Source: Pseudoalteromonas amylolytica
Lineage (GTDB): Bacteria > Pseudomonadota > Gammaproteobacteria > Enterobacterales > Alteromonadaceae
Direction: 5' to 3'
Length of the DNA stretch: 64,000 nt
Assembly (NCBI RefSeq): GCF_001854605.1
Contig: NZ_MKJU01000028.1
Span: 1,727 to 65,726, forward strand
Shown here piece after piece: positions 46,510-56,818 of this stretch. Every line of letters starts with the position of its first letter. Position 1 is the stretch's first letter. A model generated the notes under the pieces. It saw only the letters and a program-made list of their open reading frames with translations, had not been told where the DNA came from and searched no databases. The position numbers and the translations under genes are program-made.

Positions 46510-46540
46510 AACACTTCCTCTTTAAATTTTATATTCAATT

Positions 46541-47731
<1,191 letters not shown>

Positions 47732-47848
47732 ACAGGTGAAAAAAACCGCCCAATTCTACCTTGTTTGACAAAGCAATTCTAATTATTGGGTCAAAATTTG
47801 TGTTTTAAAGTACACGCCCAATAAAACCCAGTGAATAGAGACAAAAAA

Positions 47849-47864
47849 CCCAGCTAATGCTGGG
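47849..47864 (-). terminator. Terminator after queA
   Basis: Stem CCCAGC (47849-47854) with GCTGGG (47859-47864) and a 4-base loop. On the minus strand it is followed by a run of six T. It lies just past the queA stop, so tgt and the sec genes need either readthrough or a promoter in 47666-47848. Confidence 0.82.
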
Positions 47865-47870
47865 CTTTGT

Positions 47871-48911
47871 TTATGAACGAGTGTGTTTCGTTAAAAACAT
47901 CGCATCACCATAACTGAAAAAACGATAACGCTGCTCAATCGCTTGGTGGTATGCATTCATAATATGGGTTTGACCGGCAAAGGCACTGACCAACATAATC
48001 AAGGTGGACTCAGGTAGGTGAAAGTTTGTCACCATGGCATCCACAACTTTGAACTCATACCCTGGATAGATAAAAATATCCGTGTCTCCAGTAAACGCTT
48101 GTAGTTCTCCACCATGCACTTTGGCGGCAGACTCTAAAGAACGCACTGATGTGGTTCCAACTGCAATGACTCGACCACCTTTAGCCTTCGCTGCTGCAAT
48201 TGCTTCAACAACCGATTCTGGCACCTCAATGTATTCAGAGTGCATCACATGCTCATCAACCGAATCAACTCTCACAGGCTGAAAAGTACCTGCGCCAACA
48301 TGTAGCGTGATAAATGCGGTTTCTACACCTTTGTCTTTGATCTGTTGTAATAGCTTTTCATCAAAATGTAGACCGGCCGTTGGCGCAGCAACAGCGCCTG
48401 GCTTCTCATTGTATACGGTTTGGTAGCGTTGCTTGTCTTCTTCTTCGTCGGGTCTGTCAATGTATGGCGGCAAAGGCATATGACCAATTTCTTCCAAAAT
48501 GCTCAATACACCTTGCTCTGCACTAAACTCTAACTCGAACAATTCGCCTTGACGCCCCAACATAGTTGCTTCGGCTTTGCCTTCTAAGATAAGCGTTGCA
48601 CCCGCCTTTGGTGACTTACTTGAGCGAATATGTGCCAGCACTCTATGTTCATCAAGTACTCGCTCCACTAATACCTCAACTTTTCCGCCCGTAGACTTTT
48701 GTCCAAACATACGTGCGGGGATAACTTTAGTATTATTGAAGATCATGATGTCATTGGGTTGCAGCATCTCCAAAATATCAGTAAAGACCTTATGTGAAAT
48801 TTCGCCGCTATCCCCATCGAGCGCCAATAAACGACTACTTGAACGTTCTTTTTTGGGGTGACGAGCAATTAATTCATCGGGAAGTTCAAAACTAAAATCA
48901 GCTACGCGCAT
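47871..48911 (-). CDS. queA: S-adenosylmethionine:tRNA ribosyltransferase-isomerase
   Basis: A 346-residue enzyme that adds the epoxycyclopentane ring to preQ1-34 in tRNA, using SAM as ribosyl donor. Family blocks [37 protein letters not shown]-like text, [28 protein letters not shown] and [19 protein letters not shown] are complete. A sigma-70-like promoter precedes it. Tgt, the preceding step of queuosine synthesis, is encoded next. Confidence 0.97.
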   Translation of the reverse strand: MRVADFSFELPDELIARHPKKERSSSRLLALDGDSGEISHKVFTDILEMLQPNDIMIFNNTKVIPARMFGQKSTGGKVEVLVERVLDEHRVLAHIRSSKSPKAGATLILEGKAEATMLGRQGELFELEFSAEQGVLSILEEIGHMPLPPYIDRPDEEEDKQRYQTVYNEKPGAVAAPTAGLHFDEKLLQQIKDKGVETAFITLHVGAGTFQPVRVDSVDEHVMHSEYIEVPESVVEAIAAAKAKGGRVIAVGTTSVRSLESAAKVHGGELQAFTGDTDIFIYPGYEFKVVDAMVTNFHLPESTLIMLVSAFAGQTHIMNAYHQAIEQRYRFFSYGDAMFLTKHTRS

Positions 48912-48942
48912 GACAACATCTCATGTAAGAAAATAGGCGCCA

Positions 48943-48971
48943 AGTCTAGTGATCCTAATGGGGTAAATCAA
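48943..48971 (-). promoter_or_regulatory. Sigma-70-like promoter of queA
   Basis: On the minus strand TTGATT (48966-48971) and TAGACT (48943-48948) are separated by 17 bases, 31 bases before the queA ATG. Each hexamer matches the consensus at 4 of 6 positions. Confidence 0.5.
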
Positions 48972-49161
48972 GTGCTTGTAACCTTGCACAAATAGCATTA
49001 ACCTAGCGTGGTTGCGGTTAGCCTAAAGAAACTAAAACTACCAGCTTGGTAAAAAAACTAACGCTAATATTTTTTAATTTTAAAAACAGCAACTTATTAT
49101 AAAAAGCAGTTCAGAGGTGTCGCTTGTTGTTGAATAAATACGTGGAGTTAAGGCGTTAATC

Positions 49162-51672
49162 GTGGCCAGACAATTAAATTTATTGATTGTAAACTCTAGT
49201 GAGCAAGAGCGAAACACAATAAAAAATACACTACAGAAATTAGATGTCTTCACTTTTATCGAATGTGAGGACAGTCAAAATGCGCTGCAATTTTTGAAAA
49301 AACAAGCGGTTGATGTGGTAATTTCTGGACTAGATGTAGGGAAAATTGACGGCTGGCGCTTTTCACGTATGGTGCGCTCTGGGCTGCTCAATACACCTAA
49401 AAACACCCCGATTGTGCTCATTCCTCCGATATACTGCGAGCGTATTGCAGAAACAACCGCACGTAGTTATAGCATAGATGCTGTATTACCTTTTGAGCGA
49501 CATGCAGCATTGCCCCAAGTGTTGGCCAATGTGCTATCTACTCACTTAGAAAAAAGCAGCCGTTTAAACTTGTTGCTTATGGAGCCAAAGCAACAACGCG
49601 CCGAGGAAATATGCGAACATTTGGCGCTTAATTTTGCCTGTACACATGTTAATACAACGCAAGATGCGCTATCACTGTTCAGGCAAAGCAGCTTCGCCAT
49701 TATTTTACTAGATGCCACAGCGACTCGTGCCCCCGCAGCCAAGGAGCTGGTGACACATATTTTAAAGCACAACCCCAATCAAGCAATTGTAACGATTATT
49801 GATAGTCGTGATGCTGACTACGCTGAACAACTCCTGTTGCTTGGGGTGACTGACTTTGTTCGTGAACCTTACGATATATCTATTTTGAGCAAAGTGTGTG
49901 ATCACGCTGCGCGACGCGAAGATTTCATGGTGAGCTATGCGGAATTTGAAGAGAAGGTATCACAATTAAGCCGTAGCGAACAAAGCTATAAAGAGCTATT
50001 TTCAGCGCACCAACGGATCCTGCTACACCTGAATACCGTTGTTATGGAACTTGACCAAGAGGGGTTAATCCGCTTTATCAATCCTGCTTGGGAAACACTC
50101 TCAGGCCATGGTATCAAAAGCAGTCTCAATAAGTCGTTATGTGAATTTGTCACCGAAGAATATCAGCATGCATTGGAAAAGGTCCTTGGAAAAATCATAA
50201 CAGGCTCACAGCATCAAGCAAAAATCGAACTACAGATTTGCCACCAAAAGCAAAGGCACATATGGGTAGAATGCCGATTCCAATTAATTAAAAACAGTAC
50301 CAGCAGAGCTACAATCACAGCGACCTTAGATAACATTCATGAGCGCAAACAAGCTGAGCTACAACTTAGGCATTTAGCACTACACGATACCCTAACGGGG
50401 CTGCACAATCGATATTACTTTGACCAACAGTTACAACATATATGCTCATCTGTTGCGTCAAACCGCGAAATTGAGCATGCGTTGCTATATATCGATTTAG
50501 ATCATTTTAAAATCATAAATGACAGCAAGGGGCATCAACAAGGTGATATCGTTCTCAAAGAAGTATCACAGTTATTTGGCGAAAACATCAGTGATGAGCA
50601 CTTGATATTCCGAATTGGTGGCGATGAATTCGCGATCATTTTAAGCAATACGAATCTACTGGATGCGCATTTAGCAGCCGAAGGGATATGTATGGCAATA
50701 GAAAAGCATAAGTTTCATTCGGAAGAAAACAGTTACTCGATTAGCTGCTCTATCGGGTTGACGCAAATCACTATCGACAACCATGATGCTAACGAGTGTC
50801 TCAAGCAAGCGGATATTGCTTTATATGTGGCCAAGAGTCTAGGCCGAAATTTAGTGCATTGTTACAGTAAAGAAGATGCCAAAAGCAGTACCTTACAATC
50901 AGGATTAGAATGGGGGCATAGCGTTCGTGAAGCCTTGCAAAATAATCTAATTGAATTGCACTACCAACCGATATGGGACTTTAAAAACAACAAGATTGCT
51001 TACTTTGAAGCTCTACTGCGATTAGTCGTCAAAGGCGAGCTGATTTATCCAAACCAGTTTATTCCCGCTTTGGAGCTGCTCAATGACACCTTCCTAATGG
51101 ACCAATGTGTCATTAAGCACGCGATTGCTTCTGTTGCGCAACACCCTGAGTTAAACCAAGTGGCGATTAACTTATCCGCTCAGTCGTTTTTAGACGAACG
51201 TTTACTGCCGCATATTCAAACCTGCTTAGTTGAGCATCAGGTTGCCGCCGAACGTATCATTTTTGAAATAACTGAGTCTGCAAGTATCAAAAACCTAACC
51301 GCAACTCAGGCCATGATCGCAAAGCTCAATCAACTAGGCTGTCATTTTTCTATTGATGACTTTGGTACTGGATTCAGCACATTTAGTTATTTAAAACAAC
51401 TACCTGCACAACATGTAAAAATCGATGGTTCATTCGTTAGAGACATGCTCAATGACCCTATTGATTTAGCACTGGTCAAAGCGGTGCATGACATCAGCCA
51501 TTCGCTAGATAAGCGTTCGGTAGCAGAATACGTTGAAAATTACGAAATATTTAAAGCACTAAAGGAGATTGGTGTTGATTACGCACAAGGCTTCTATATT
51601 GCCAAGCCTATGCCGATTGAAAAATTAAAAGTAGCTATCCCAACTATTTTAGCTAGCAAAACAATCCGATAA
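49162..51672 (+). CDS. Pseudo-receiver/receiver-PAS-GGDEF-EAL signalling protein
   Basis: An 836-residue cytoplasmic protein. Residues about 1-125 form a receiver fold lacking the key acids: VNSSEQ replaces the acidic pair and VVISGLDVGKIDG has Gly in place of the phosphoacceptor Asp. A second receiver (about 133-250) keeps an Asp in ILLDATAT. A PAS domain (about 275-395) and intact GGDEF (RIGGDEFAIIL, about 410-565) and EAL (YFEALLRL, INLSAQSF, FEITES, IDDFGTGFS) domains follow. It could make or degrade c-di-GMP; bifunctionality is unresolved. The GTG at 49162 has TAAGG 8 bases upstream. Confidence 0.92.
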   Translation: MARQLNLLIVNSSEQERNTIKNTLQKLDVFTFIECEDSQNALQFLKKQAVDVVISGLDVGKIDGWRFSRMVRSGLLNTPKNTPIVLIPPIYCERIAETTARSYSIDAVLPFERHAALPQVLANVLSTHLEKSSRLNLLLMEPKQQRAEEICEHLALNFACTHVNTTQDALSLFRQSSFAIILLDATATRAPAAKELVTHILKHNPNQAIVTIIDSRDADYAEQLLLLGVTDFVREPYDISILSKVCDHAARREDFMVSYAEFEEKVSQLSRSEQSYKELFSAHQRILLHLNTVVMELDQEGLIRFINPAWETLSGHGIKSSLNKSLCEFVTEEYQHALEKVLGKIITGSQHQAKIELQICHQKQRHIWVECRFQLIKNSTSRATITATLDNIHERKQAELQLRHLALHDTLTGLHNRYYFDQQLQHICSSVASNREIEHALLYIDLDHFKIINDSKGHQQGDIVLKEVSQLFGENISDEHLIFRIGGDEFAIILSNTNLLDAHLAAEGICMAIEKHKFHSEENSYSISCSIGLTQITIDNHDANECLKQADIALYVAKSLGRNLVHCYSKEDAKSSTLQSGLEWGHSVREALQNNLIELHYQPIWDFKNNKIAYFEALLRLVVKGELIYPNQFIPALELLNDTFLMDQCVIKHAIASVAQHPELNQVAINLSAQSFLDERLLPHIQTCLVEHQVAAERIIFEITESASIKNLTATQAMIAKLNQLGCHFSIDDFGTGFSTFSYLKQLPAQHVKIDGSFVRDMLNDPIDLALVKAVHDISHSLDKRSVAEYVENYEIFKALKEIGVDYAQGFYIAKPMPIEKLKVAIPTILASKTIR

Positions 51673-51824
51673 CAAATATATACAAAAGTCGACTTTTTCT
51701 TCCTATAAACTCATCTATAATTACTTTACATGGTGCTGTCCAGCTAAGTTGTTGATTTTGCCATTTTGACTGGACATTCAAAGGATTGAGCTACATCACC
51801 TTATGGACGTCTAGGAGTGTAACT

Positions 51825-52022
51825 ATGAGCCAGTTAATGATTTTTTTGTTTATTATCAATATATTGGTAGCAATTCAGTGCTATCGAAATGCACGATTAA
51901 AGGGCTACCCAAGTAAAGTTTTTACTATATTGGGCTTGGTCCCCTACTTTAACTTGGTTGTTTGGGTCTATCTACTGTTTTTACCCGACCTTAGCTCAGC
52001 CAGTAAATTTGAACCTTCCTAA
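51825..52022 (+). CDS. Small two-helix membrane protein of unknown function
   Basis: A 65-residue protein made of two hydrophobic helices (about 4-21 and 32-53) with a basic loop YRNARLKGYPSK between them. No family recognised. The ATG at 51825 has AGGAG at the right distance; the frame opens further upstream only with a TTG. It is followed by its own terminator and faces oxyR convergently. Confidence 0.7.
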   Translation: MSQLMIFLFIINILVAIQCYRNARLKGYPSKVFTILGLVPYFNLVVWVYLLFLPDLSSASKFEPS

Positions 52023-52030
52023 CATATTGT

Positions 52031-52054
52031 GGGCGCGATGCGCCCTGATTTTTT
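52031..52054 (+). terminator. Terminator after the 65-residue membrane protein
   Basis: GC-rich stem GGGCGC (52031-52036) with GCGCCC (52040-52045) followed by TGATTTTTT. The T run is only on the plus strand, and it overlaps the stop codon of the convergent oxyR. Confidence 0.82.
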
Positions 52055-52979
52055 AGCTTTTCGACTGTGCACATTGTACATTGACGAACTCAGAAACTTG
52101 CTCACTAAACAGACGAAAGTCTCTAATTCTTCCTGTCGTTTTGCGCCACAATAAACCAATTTCACGGTATGCATCACCCAGAGTATCGCGTGCCACCATT
52201 GGCTTGCCATTTAAGATCCCAGCATTTATCGCCATTTGGGGTAAAAATGTCACACCATTTTGATATTCAACCATGCTCAACAAAGTATGCAAATTAGCAG
52301 CCTCAAAAGGATTAATACAATCGCTACGGTTTAGATGGCAAGCACTCAGCGCATGACCTGTCATACAATGTTCCCGTTCGAGTAGAAAAACACTCTGCTC
52401 TGGCAACAAGTTAAAATCAGTTACATTATCTGCGATATGGTAGTCTTTGTGGTGGACCAATGAAAAATGGTCTTTAGCAAGCACCTGCGTATGAAAACGT
52501 TCCGTACGATAAGGTAGTGCTAGCATCGCCATATCAATGTGTCCATGTTCCAGCTTATCCAGCAACCTATCACTTGTATCCTCCACAAGTACCAGTTGTA
52601 GTTGCTCAAAATGTTGTTTACAGAATTGATAAAGCGGCGCTGCGATAAAACTGGCGACTGTAGGAATAACCCCCAAAGTTAACTTACCACTAAGCGGGTG
52701 CTTGTAACTTTTGGTAAGCTCCTTGACGCTCATGGTATCGGCAATGATCTTCTTTGCACGTGTAACCACTTCCTCACCAATATCAGTAAACATCAAGCTG
52801 CGATTCTCACGCTCAATTAACTGACAACCTAGGGTTTCTTCTAAGGTTTGAATTGCACTACTTAGTGTGGATTGACCAATAAAACAGGCCTCGGCCGCAC
52901 GGCCAAAGTGCTGATGCTGATGTACAGCAATAAGATATTGGAGTTGCTTAATACTGGGCAGGTTATTCACTATGGACAA
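52053..52979 (-). CDS. oxyR: Hydrogen peroxide-responsive regulator OxyR
   Basis: A 308-residue LysR-type activator. An N-terminal winged helix-turn-helix (AAEACFIGQSTLSSAIQTLE) precedes the redox domain. Cysteines C205 and C214 (EHCMTGHALSAC) have the exact 8-residue spacing of E. coli Cys199-Cys208, which form a disulfide on peroxide exposure, so OxyR is favoured over other LysR proteins. The start is not ATG: either TTG (52979) or GTG three codons later (52970), and neither has a strong Shine-Dalgarno. No katG or ahpC is adjacent. Confidence 0.93.
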   Translation of the reverse strand: MSIVNNLPSIKQLQYLIAVHQHQHFGRAAEACFIGQSTLSSAIQTLEETLGCQLIERENRSLMFTDIGEEVVTRAKKIIADTMSVKELTKSYKHPLSGKLTLGVIPTVASFIAAPLYQFCKQHFEQLQLVLVEDTSDRLLDKLEHGHIDMAMLALPYRTERFHTQVLAKDHFSLVHHKDYHIADNVTDFNLLPEQSVFLLEREHCMTGHALSACHLNRSDCINPFEAANLHTLLSMVEYQNGVTFLPQMAINAGILNGKPMVARDTLGDAYREIGLLWRKTTGRIRDFRLFSEQVSEFVNVQCAQSKS

Positions 52980-53056
52980 GTTTTATTAAGGTATACAATG
53001 ATGTCAGTATAACCCTGATGTACAACGAGTAAAACCTTCTTTAGATGCCCATAAAT

Positions 53057-53091
53057 AAAAAGACCCCAGCACTTAAGTGCTGAGATCTTTT
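53057..53091 (-). terminator. Imperfect terminator after the Pit transporter gene
   Basis: CAGCACT and its complement AGTGCTG form the core stem around 53067-53082, extended by an AAAAGA/TCTTTT pairing with internal mismatches. On the minus strand it ends in a T-rich run. It lies 26 bases past the stop of the transporter gene. Confidence 0.65.
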
Positions 53092-53116
53092 CAAGCTAAA
53101 AGTCTGTCTTTCTAAG

Positions 53117-54385
53117 CTACACGCCGAACGCGGTTCTTAGAATGTAGAATATAACAATAGCAAGAGCAGCACCAACTGGCAATGTGATCACCCAAGAAAC
53201 TACAATGTTTCTGATCACACCCATGTTTAATGCAGCGATACCACGTGCCATACCCACACCCAACACGGCACCTACCAGTGTTTGAGTTGTCGAAATTGGC
53301 AAACCAGTACCTGATGCAATTACCACTGTTGATGCAGCAGCAAGTTCAGCAGCAAAACCGCGGCTTGGCGTTAGGTGTGTAATACCTTCACCGATAGTTT
53401 TAATTACTTTCTTACCTAGAATAGCTAGACCTGCAACAATACCTAGGCCACCTAGTGGTAAAATCCACCAAGCAAGTGCAGCTTTCTTCGCCATCACACC
53501 GTCATTTTCTACGATGTTCACAACCGCAGCAAGAGGACCAATCGCGTTTGCTACGTCATTTGAACCATGTGCAAAAGCCATACAACAAGCTGTTAGTACC
53601 ATAAGCACCGCAAATACTTTCTCAACGTTGTTGAACTGCATTTGCTTGTCAGCTTTAGGGTCCATCTTCAAACGTGCGATAGCAATCTTGCCTATGATAC
53701 CTACCAACACAGCAATACCAATCGCTAGTGCGTAGCCTTCAACTGTGCCAAGGTTAATACCAACGTGCTTCAGACCCTTTTTGATGGTCACTAGTGACAT
53801 CACAAAACCCGCAAGACCCATATAGATAGGTACGTAGCGTTTCGCGTTTTGCAATGGTGCTGAGGTATCAAAAATCAGTTTTTGCGCGCTCATGAAGATC
53901 AGGTACGCTATGAAACCCGATATCGCAGGCGTCACAACCCAACTACCTACAATCCCAGCCACTTTACCCCATTGAATCGCCTCTGTGCCTACTGCAACTA
54001 AGGCAAAGCCAATGATTGCACCAATGATTGAGTGTGTTGTTGATACTGGCCACCCTAACACTGAGGCCAATAGTAACCAAGCGCCCGCCGCAAATAATGC
54101 CGAGATCATTCCTAAAACCATTAATTCAGGAATATCCACAAATGGGGCTGCGTCAATGATCCCTTTACGAATGGTTGACGTTACTTCACCGCCCGCTAAA
54201 TACGCGCCAGCAAATTCAAAGATCATAGCAATTAAGATTGCTTGTTTAATGGTTAGTGCTTTTGAACCAACCGATGTACCCATCGCATTAGCAACGTCAT
54301 TTGCGCCAATGCCATAAGCCATAAAGAAACCAACTGCTGCTGCAATAAGCACCAGCATGGTACCGTAGGATGCAATGATATCCAT
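53117..54385 (-). CDS. Inorganic phosphate transporter of the PiT family
   Basis: A 422-residue membrane protein of about ten to eleven helices. The duplicated PiT signatures are GIGANDVANAMGTSVGS near the N-terminus and AHGSNDVANAIGPLAAVV in the second half. It imports metal-phosphate with protons or sodium at low affinity. It lies 35 bases after the DUF47 gene, a typical partner pair, with a separate promoter and terminators that isolate it from the pst-phoU operon upstream. Confidence 0.95.
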   Translation of the reverse strand: MDIIASYGTMLVLIAAAVGFFMAYGIGANDVANAMGTSVGSKALTIKQAILIAMIFEFAGAYLAGGEVTSTIRKGIIDAAPFVDIPELMVLGMISALFAAGAWLLLASVLGWPVSTTHSIIGAIIGFALVAVGTEAIQWGKVAGIVGSWVVTPAISGFIAYLIFMSAQKLIFDTSAPLQNAKRYVPIYMGLAGFVMSLVTIKKGLKHVGINLGTVEGYALAIGIAVLVGIIGKIAIARLKMDPKADKQMQFNNVEKVFAVLMVLTACCMAFAHGSNDVANAIGPLAAVVNIVENDGVMAKKAALAWWILPLGGLGIVAGLAILGKKVIKTIGEGITHLTPSRGFAAELAAASTVVIASGTGLPISTTQTLVGAVLGVGMARGIAALNMGVIRNIVVSWVITLPVGAALAIVIFYILRTAFGV

Positions 54386-54420
54386 TGTAAAACCTTACTT
54401 TGTAAACTTCGTAATTTGAA

Positions 54421-55098
54421 TTAACGTGCGAGCATCAGCTCTAAGCGAGAACCAACGCGTTCAGCGATATCGGCAAGTTCACCCACCCATTCGATGATCT
54501 TGTACAAGAACATCACATCAACAGGGTTTAACTCCCCTTCAACAGCGCGTAACTCTTGGCGGATTCTTATTTGCATTTCATCCGTATCTTGCTCGATCGC
54601 ATCCAATTCGACCAACATATTTTCTACCAAAGTTACTTCACGGCCACGGAAGCCTGTTTCTAATAGTTCATCAAGTTCATTAATGGCTTTAGAGGCTTGC
54701 TTTGTCGCATCAACACAACGTTTTAAGTAAGCTAGGAATTCTGTTTGAATTTCTTCTGGAATTTCCATTTCGCGACCAACAACACGACCTGCGATGTCTT
54801 TCGCTTTATTCGCTATTTTGTCTTGATGGGTAATTAGCTCAAGTAGATCGGTACGTTCTACAGGCATGAATAGACCACGAGGCAACTGTAAACGAACTTC
54901 TCGTTTTAGTTTGTCTGCTTCGCGTTCATAATTGCGGATTTGTACACGTAGCGCTTCGGCTTCGGTCCATTCCCCTTTAAAAACATGATCAAAAAACGGC
55001 ACTAAAGCTTTACTTGCTTTGTGAACAATTTTGATGTGTTCTTCGATTGGTTTAATAGGTGATTTTGCAAAAACCCCTAAAAACGCATTTGTAGGCAT
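54421..55098 (-). CDS. DUF47/TIGR00153-family PhoU-like protein
   Basis: A 225-residue all-helical protein of the DUF47 (TIGR00153) family, similar in fold to PhoU. Visible blocks are the N-terminal SPIKPIEEHIKIVHKA, READKLKREVRLQLPRGLF and DKIANKAKDIAGRVVGRE, with acidic and basic helix faces as in metal-binding PhoU-like proteins. It is encoded just before the Pit gene; such pairs suggest it regulates that transporter. The mechanism is not established. Confidence 0.92.
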   Translation of the reverse strand: MPTNAFLGVFAKSPIKPIEEHIKIVHKASKALVPFFDHVFKGEWTEAEALRVQIRNYEREADKLKREVRLQLPRGLFMPVERTDLLELITHQDKIANKAKDIAGRVVGREMEIPEEIQTEFLAYLKRCVDATKQASKAINELDELLETGFRGREVTLVENMLVELDAIEQDTDEMQIRIRQELRAVEGELNPVDVMFLYKIIEWVGELADIAERVGSRLELMLAR

Positions 55099-55139
55099 AA
55101 CTGACCCTTAAATCATATTTATATGCTTTGCGGTATGTA

Positions 55140-55167
55140 ATTTTACAGCATTGAGCGTCATTGTGAA
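55140..55167 (-). promoter_or_regulatory. Sigma-70 promoter of the DUF47-pit operon
   Basis: On the minus strand TTCACA (55162-55167) and TAAAAT (55140-55145) are spaced 16 bases apart; both match consensus at 5 of 6 positions. No Pho box is present, so this operon is probably not PhoB-activated. Confidence 0.65.
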
Positions 55168-55191
55168 CGATTTTTATCGGTAAGATAAATT

Positions 55192-55226
55192 AAGCTGAGC
55201 TTAACGACTAAAGTTAAGCTCAGCTT
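55192..55226 (-). terminator. Strong hairpin after phoU
   Basis: A perfect 14-bp stem (55192-55205 with 55213-55226, AAGCTGAGCTTAAC) has a 7-base loop, 12 bases past the phoU stop. The downstream T tract is weak. It separates the Pst-PhoU unit from the DUF47-pit promoter. Confidence 0.75.
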
Positions 55227-55238
55227 GGATGATGTGAG

Positions 55239-55940
55239 TTATAGAGATTTTTCTATATCTTCTTGAGATGTATGGCGAATATCTTTGCCATTAACAAAAT
55301 AAATGACATATTCTGCGATGTTTTGGCAACGATCACCAATGCGCTCTAAAGAGCGAACAGACCAAATTAAATCCATGATTTTTGGAATCGAGCGAGGGTC
55401 TTCCATCATGTAAGTCATAATTTGACGTGTTAACGCTTCGTATTCTCTATCTACTTTGGCATCTTCTTTGTGTACTTCAAAGGCACGTTGAGCGTCCATT
55501 CTTGCAAATGCGTCAAGAACATCATGAAGCATTTTCGATACTTGACGGCCCATGTTCTCAATATTTACCAATAAATCTTGCTGATCCTTTGTAAATGAGT
55601 CTAATGCTACGCGAGCGATACGCTCCGCTTCATCGCCAATACGCTCAAGGTCTGCAATGGTTTTTGCTATCGCAACCACCAGACGCAAATCACTCGCTGC
55701 AGGCTGACGCTTAGCAATGATACGCGTACACTCTTCATCAATATTCACTTCCATTGCGTTGACTTTGTAGTCATTTTCACTGACTTTGCGGGCTTTTTCG
55801 GCATCGCAATCATTGACTGCATCAAGCGCTAAATTCAGCTGTTGCTCTACCAAGCCCCCCATGCTCAGCACATGGTTGCGTACATTTTCTAGTTCTTCAT
55901 TGAAGCGACCAGAGATATGTTTATTTAGATTGTGTTCCAT
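55239..55940 (-). CDS. phoU: Phosphate signalling protein PhoU
   Basis: A 233-residue helical protein with two PhoU repeats, containing the E-x3-D-x3-R-type metal-binding helices (ISENDYKVNAMEVNIDEECT region and DREYEALTRQIMTYMMEDPR). It links Pst transport to the PhoR/PhoB system and dampens Pho signalling when phosphate is plentiful. It is the last gene of the pst operon, 22 bases after pstB. phoB and phoR are not in the window. Confidence 0.96.
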   Translation of the reverse strand: MEHNLNKHISGRFNEELENVRNHVLSMGGLVEQQLNLALDAVNDCDAEKARKVSENDYKVNAMEVNIDEECTRIIAKRQPAASDLRLVVAIAKTIADLERIGDEAERIARVALDSFTKDQQDLLVNIENMGRQVSKMLHDVLDAFARMDAQRAFEVHKEDAKVDREYEALTRQIMTYMMEDPRSIPKIMDLIWSVRSLERIGDRCQNIAEYVIYFVNGKDIRHTSQEDIEKSL

Positions 55941-55962
55941 ATTTTTCCCCTATGTCAGCCGC

Positions 55963-56790
55963 TTAACCGTAACGACCTGTAATGTAGTCTTCGGTTTTCT
56001 TCTTCGATGGGGTCGTGAATAGCGTGTTAGTATCTGCATATTCAATCAGCTCACCCATGTACATGAACGCGGTCTGATCCGAAACACGAGCAGCCTGTTG
56101 CATGTTATGCGTAACAATCACCACTGTGTATTTATTCTTAAGATCGTTTATTAATTCTTCGATAACCAAAGTAGAAATAGGGTCCAATGCTGAGGTTGGC
56201 TCATCCAGCAGTAGTACTTCTGGCTCAATTGCAATAGAACGTGCAATAACCAAACGCTGTTGCTGACCACCCGATAACCCAAATGCACTGTCGTGTAGAC
56301 GATCTTTAACTTCATCCCACAACGCGGCACCACGTAAAGACTTTTCAACTACTTCATCTAGCTTACGCTTATCTTTGATCCCCTGTAAGCGTAACCCATA
56401 AACAACGTTTTCGTATATTGATTTAGGAAACGGGTTTGGACGCTGAAACACCATGCCTACATTACGACGTAACGCCGCAACATCTACACGTTTGTCGTAA
56501 ATGTTTTGCCCTTGCAAAATAATTTCGCCTTCGATACGACAACTATCAACTAAGTCATTCATACGGTTGATACAACGTAACAAGGTTGATTTACCACAGC
56601 CTGATGGACCGATAAACGCAGTCACCTGACCTTTTGGGATCAACATGTTGACCTTGCTCAGCGCTTGCTTATCACCATAGTAAAGATCTAGGTCTTTGAT
56701 TTGCAGAGACGTTTGCTCTGGTGTCAAATTTGCAAGATCGAGCTTTTTTTGGCCATTGGCCTGATTAACTTCTGGAGCTACTGTAATCAT
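55963..56790 (-). CDS. pstB: Phosphate ABC transporter ATPase PstB
   Basis: A 275-residue ATPase of the high-affinity phosphate importer. Walker A is GPSGCGKST (61-69), the signature LSGGQQQR, Walker [13 protein letters not shown] with the catalytic Glu, and the switch His in VTHNMQQ. About 18 residues at the N-terminus are an extension relative to E. coli PstB (257). It follows pstA by 28 bases. Confidence 0.97.
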   Translation of the reverse strand: MITVAPEVNQANGQKKLDLANLTPEQTSLQIKDLDLYYGDKQALSKVNMLIPKGQVTAFIGPSGCGKSTLLRCINRMNDLVDSCRIEGEIILQGQNIYDKRVDVAALRRNVGMVFQRPNPFPKSIYENVVYGLRLQGIKDKRKLDEVVEKSLRGAALWDEVKDRLHDSAFGLSGGQQQRLVIARSIAIEPEVLLLDEPTSALDPISTLVIEELINDLKNKYTVVIVTHNMQQAARVSDQTAFMYMGELIEYADTNTLFTTPSKKKTEDYITGRYG

Positions 56791-56818
56791 TACTTTTACC
56801 TACTTAAAATCTTTACTA

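Noticed and set aside
51684-51697. Perfect 14-bp palindrome AAAAGTCGACTTTT after the GGDEF-EAL gene
   Set aside because: There is no loop, so a hairpin terminator is unlikely, and no known operator fits. It may be chance in AT-rich DNA.
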